Under the pieces are notes generated by a model. That model was not told where the DNA came from, made no database searches, and saw only the letters and a list, made by a program, of their open reading frames with translations. DNA of 6,490 nt, from the NCBI GenBank assembly GCA_019120475.1, contig DWVA01000284.1, positions 1 to 6,490 on the forward strand. Direction: 5' to 3'. Numbering within the stretch: position 1 is the first letter of the stretch; every line of letters begins with the position of its first letter. Made by a program: the position numbers and the translations under genes. Of the stretch, positions 6,226-6,490 are shown piece by piece. This stretch comes from Candidatus Blautia intestinipullorum (GTDB lineage Bacteria; Bacillota; Clostridia; Lachnospirales; Lachnospiraceae).

Positions 6226-6490
6226 TTATTCCAGAAGCATCTGATAAATTTCTCTCTTTGACACGCCCCTGTCTTTCGCCACCTGCTTCATTGCGTCTTT
6301 GCGGGACATTCCCTGGTTTTCATATATTTTCATGTGCTCCTCAACAGGAACCGTCTCCCAGGAAGCCGCTTCCGCTTCCTTCAGTTCCTTTCTGCTTTTC
6401 CCCTCGATCACAAGCACACATTCTCCCAGAGGCTTCTCATTTTCGTAATAGGAGAGAAGTTCCTCTATCGTTGTACGAAAAGCGGTTTCA
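6226..6490 (-). CDS. rsmI: 16S rRNA (cytidine(1402)-2'-O)-methyltransferase, C-terminal part
   Basis: Only the last 88 codons are in the window; the gene continues past the right edge. RsmI uses S-adenosylmethionine to methylate the 2'-OH of C1402 in 16S rRNA, near the ribosomal P site. The visible part matches the family's C-terminus as I know it: ETAFRTTIEELL, then GECVLVIEGK, then the terminal helical domain SVEEHM-like (here VPVEEHMKIYENQGMSRKD) and AMKQVAKDRGVSKREIYQMLL just before the stop. The catalytic SAM-binding core lies outside the window, so activity cannot be judged. A GTG at 6415-6417 is in frame but is an internal valine codon: the frame is open and family-like right up to 6490. 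The gene ends 19 nt before a strong terminator, so it is not part of the gyrase transcript. Confidence 0.9.
   Translation of the reverse strand, partial: ETAFRTTIEELLSYYENEKPLGECVLVIEGKSRKELKEAEAASWETVPVEEHMKIYENQGMSRKDAMKQVAKDRGVSKREIYQMLLE

Noticed and set aside
6226..6417. A separate 63-residue gene starting at GTG 6417
   Set aside because: The frame stays open to the window edge, and the upstream residues (ETAFRTTIEELLSYYENEKPLGEC) continue the RsmI C-terminal pattern.

Overview
The window is a block of ordinary bacterial chromosome with every credible gene on the minus strand. It most likely comes from a Lachnospiraceae-like member of the Clostridia. The grounds are the short GyrB of the Gram-positive type, the wording of the GyrA active-site region (HPHGDSSIYGALVNMAQ), the GyrB TOPRIM stretch (EGDSAGGSAKTARNR) and strong AGGAGG-type ribosome binding sites. 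The taxonomic call rests on remembered family sequences, not on a search.

Read in the direction of transcription (high to low coordinates), the layout is as follows. (1) The 3' end of rsmI, the 16S rRNA C1402 ribose methyltransferase, runs off the right edge. (2) A strong intrinsic terminator closes that unit at 6155-6206. (3) A 297-bp intergenic region follows. It holds a palindrome, an extended -10 promoter (TGTTATAAT), and a leader of about 150 nt with inverted repeats, an 8-bp tandem repeat and a possible 30-codon leader ORF. (4) gyrB and gyrA are 11 bp apart, and the gyrA Shine-Dalgarno overlaps the gyrB stop codon. (5) 18 bp after gyrA comes a gene for an unrecognised single-pass membrane protein. 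(6) 29 bp further is plsC, a 1-acyl-glycerol-3-phosphate acyltransferase. The first 20 bases look like one arm of a terminator cut by the window edge.

The four genes from gyrB to plsC are probably one operon: they are codirectional, gaps are 11-29 bp, and no terminator was seen between them. GyrB and GyrA form the A2B2 DNA gyrase that introduces negative supercoils. PlsC makes phosphatidic acid for membrane lipid synthesis, and the small protein is membrane-anchored. I see no functional link between gyrase and the two membrane-associated genes beyond shared transcription.

I found no CRISPR array, mobile element, RNA gene or new defence system. The points worth a second look are two drug-contact positions in gyrase that differ from the E. 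coli residues (Gly at the GyrA D87 position and His at the GyrB R136 position), a duplicated variant GyrA box, the gyrB leader with its possible coupled ORF, and the uncharacterised membrane gene in the gyrase operon.
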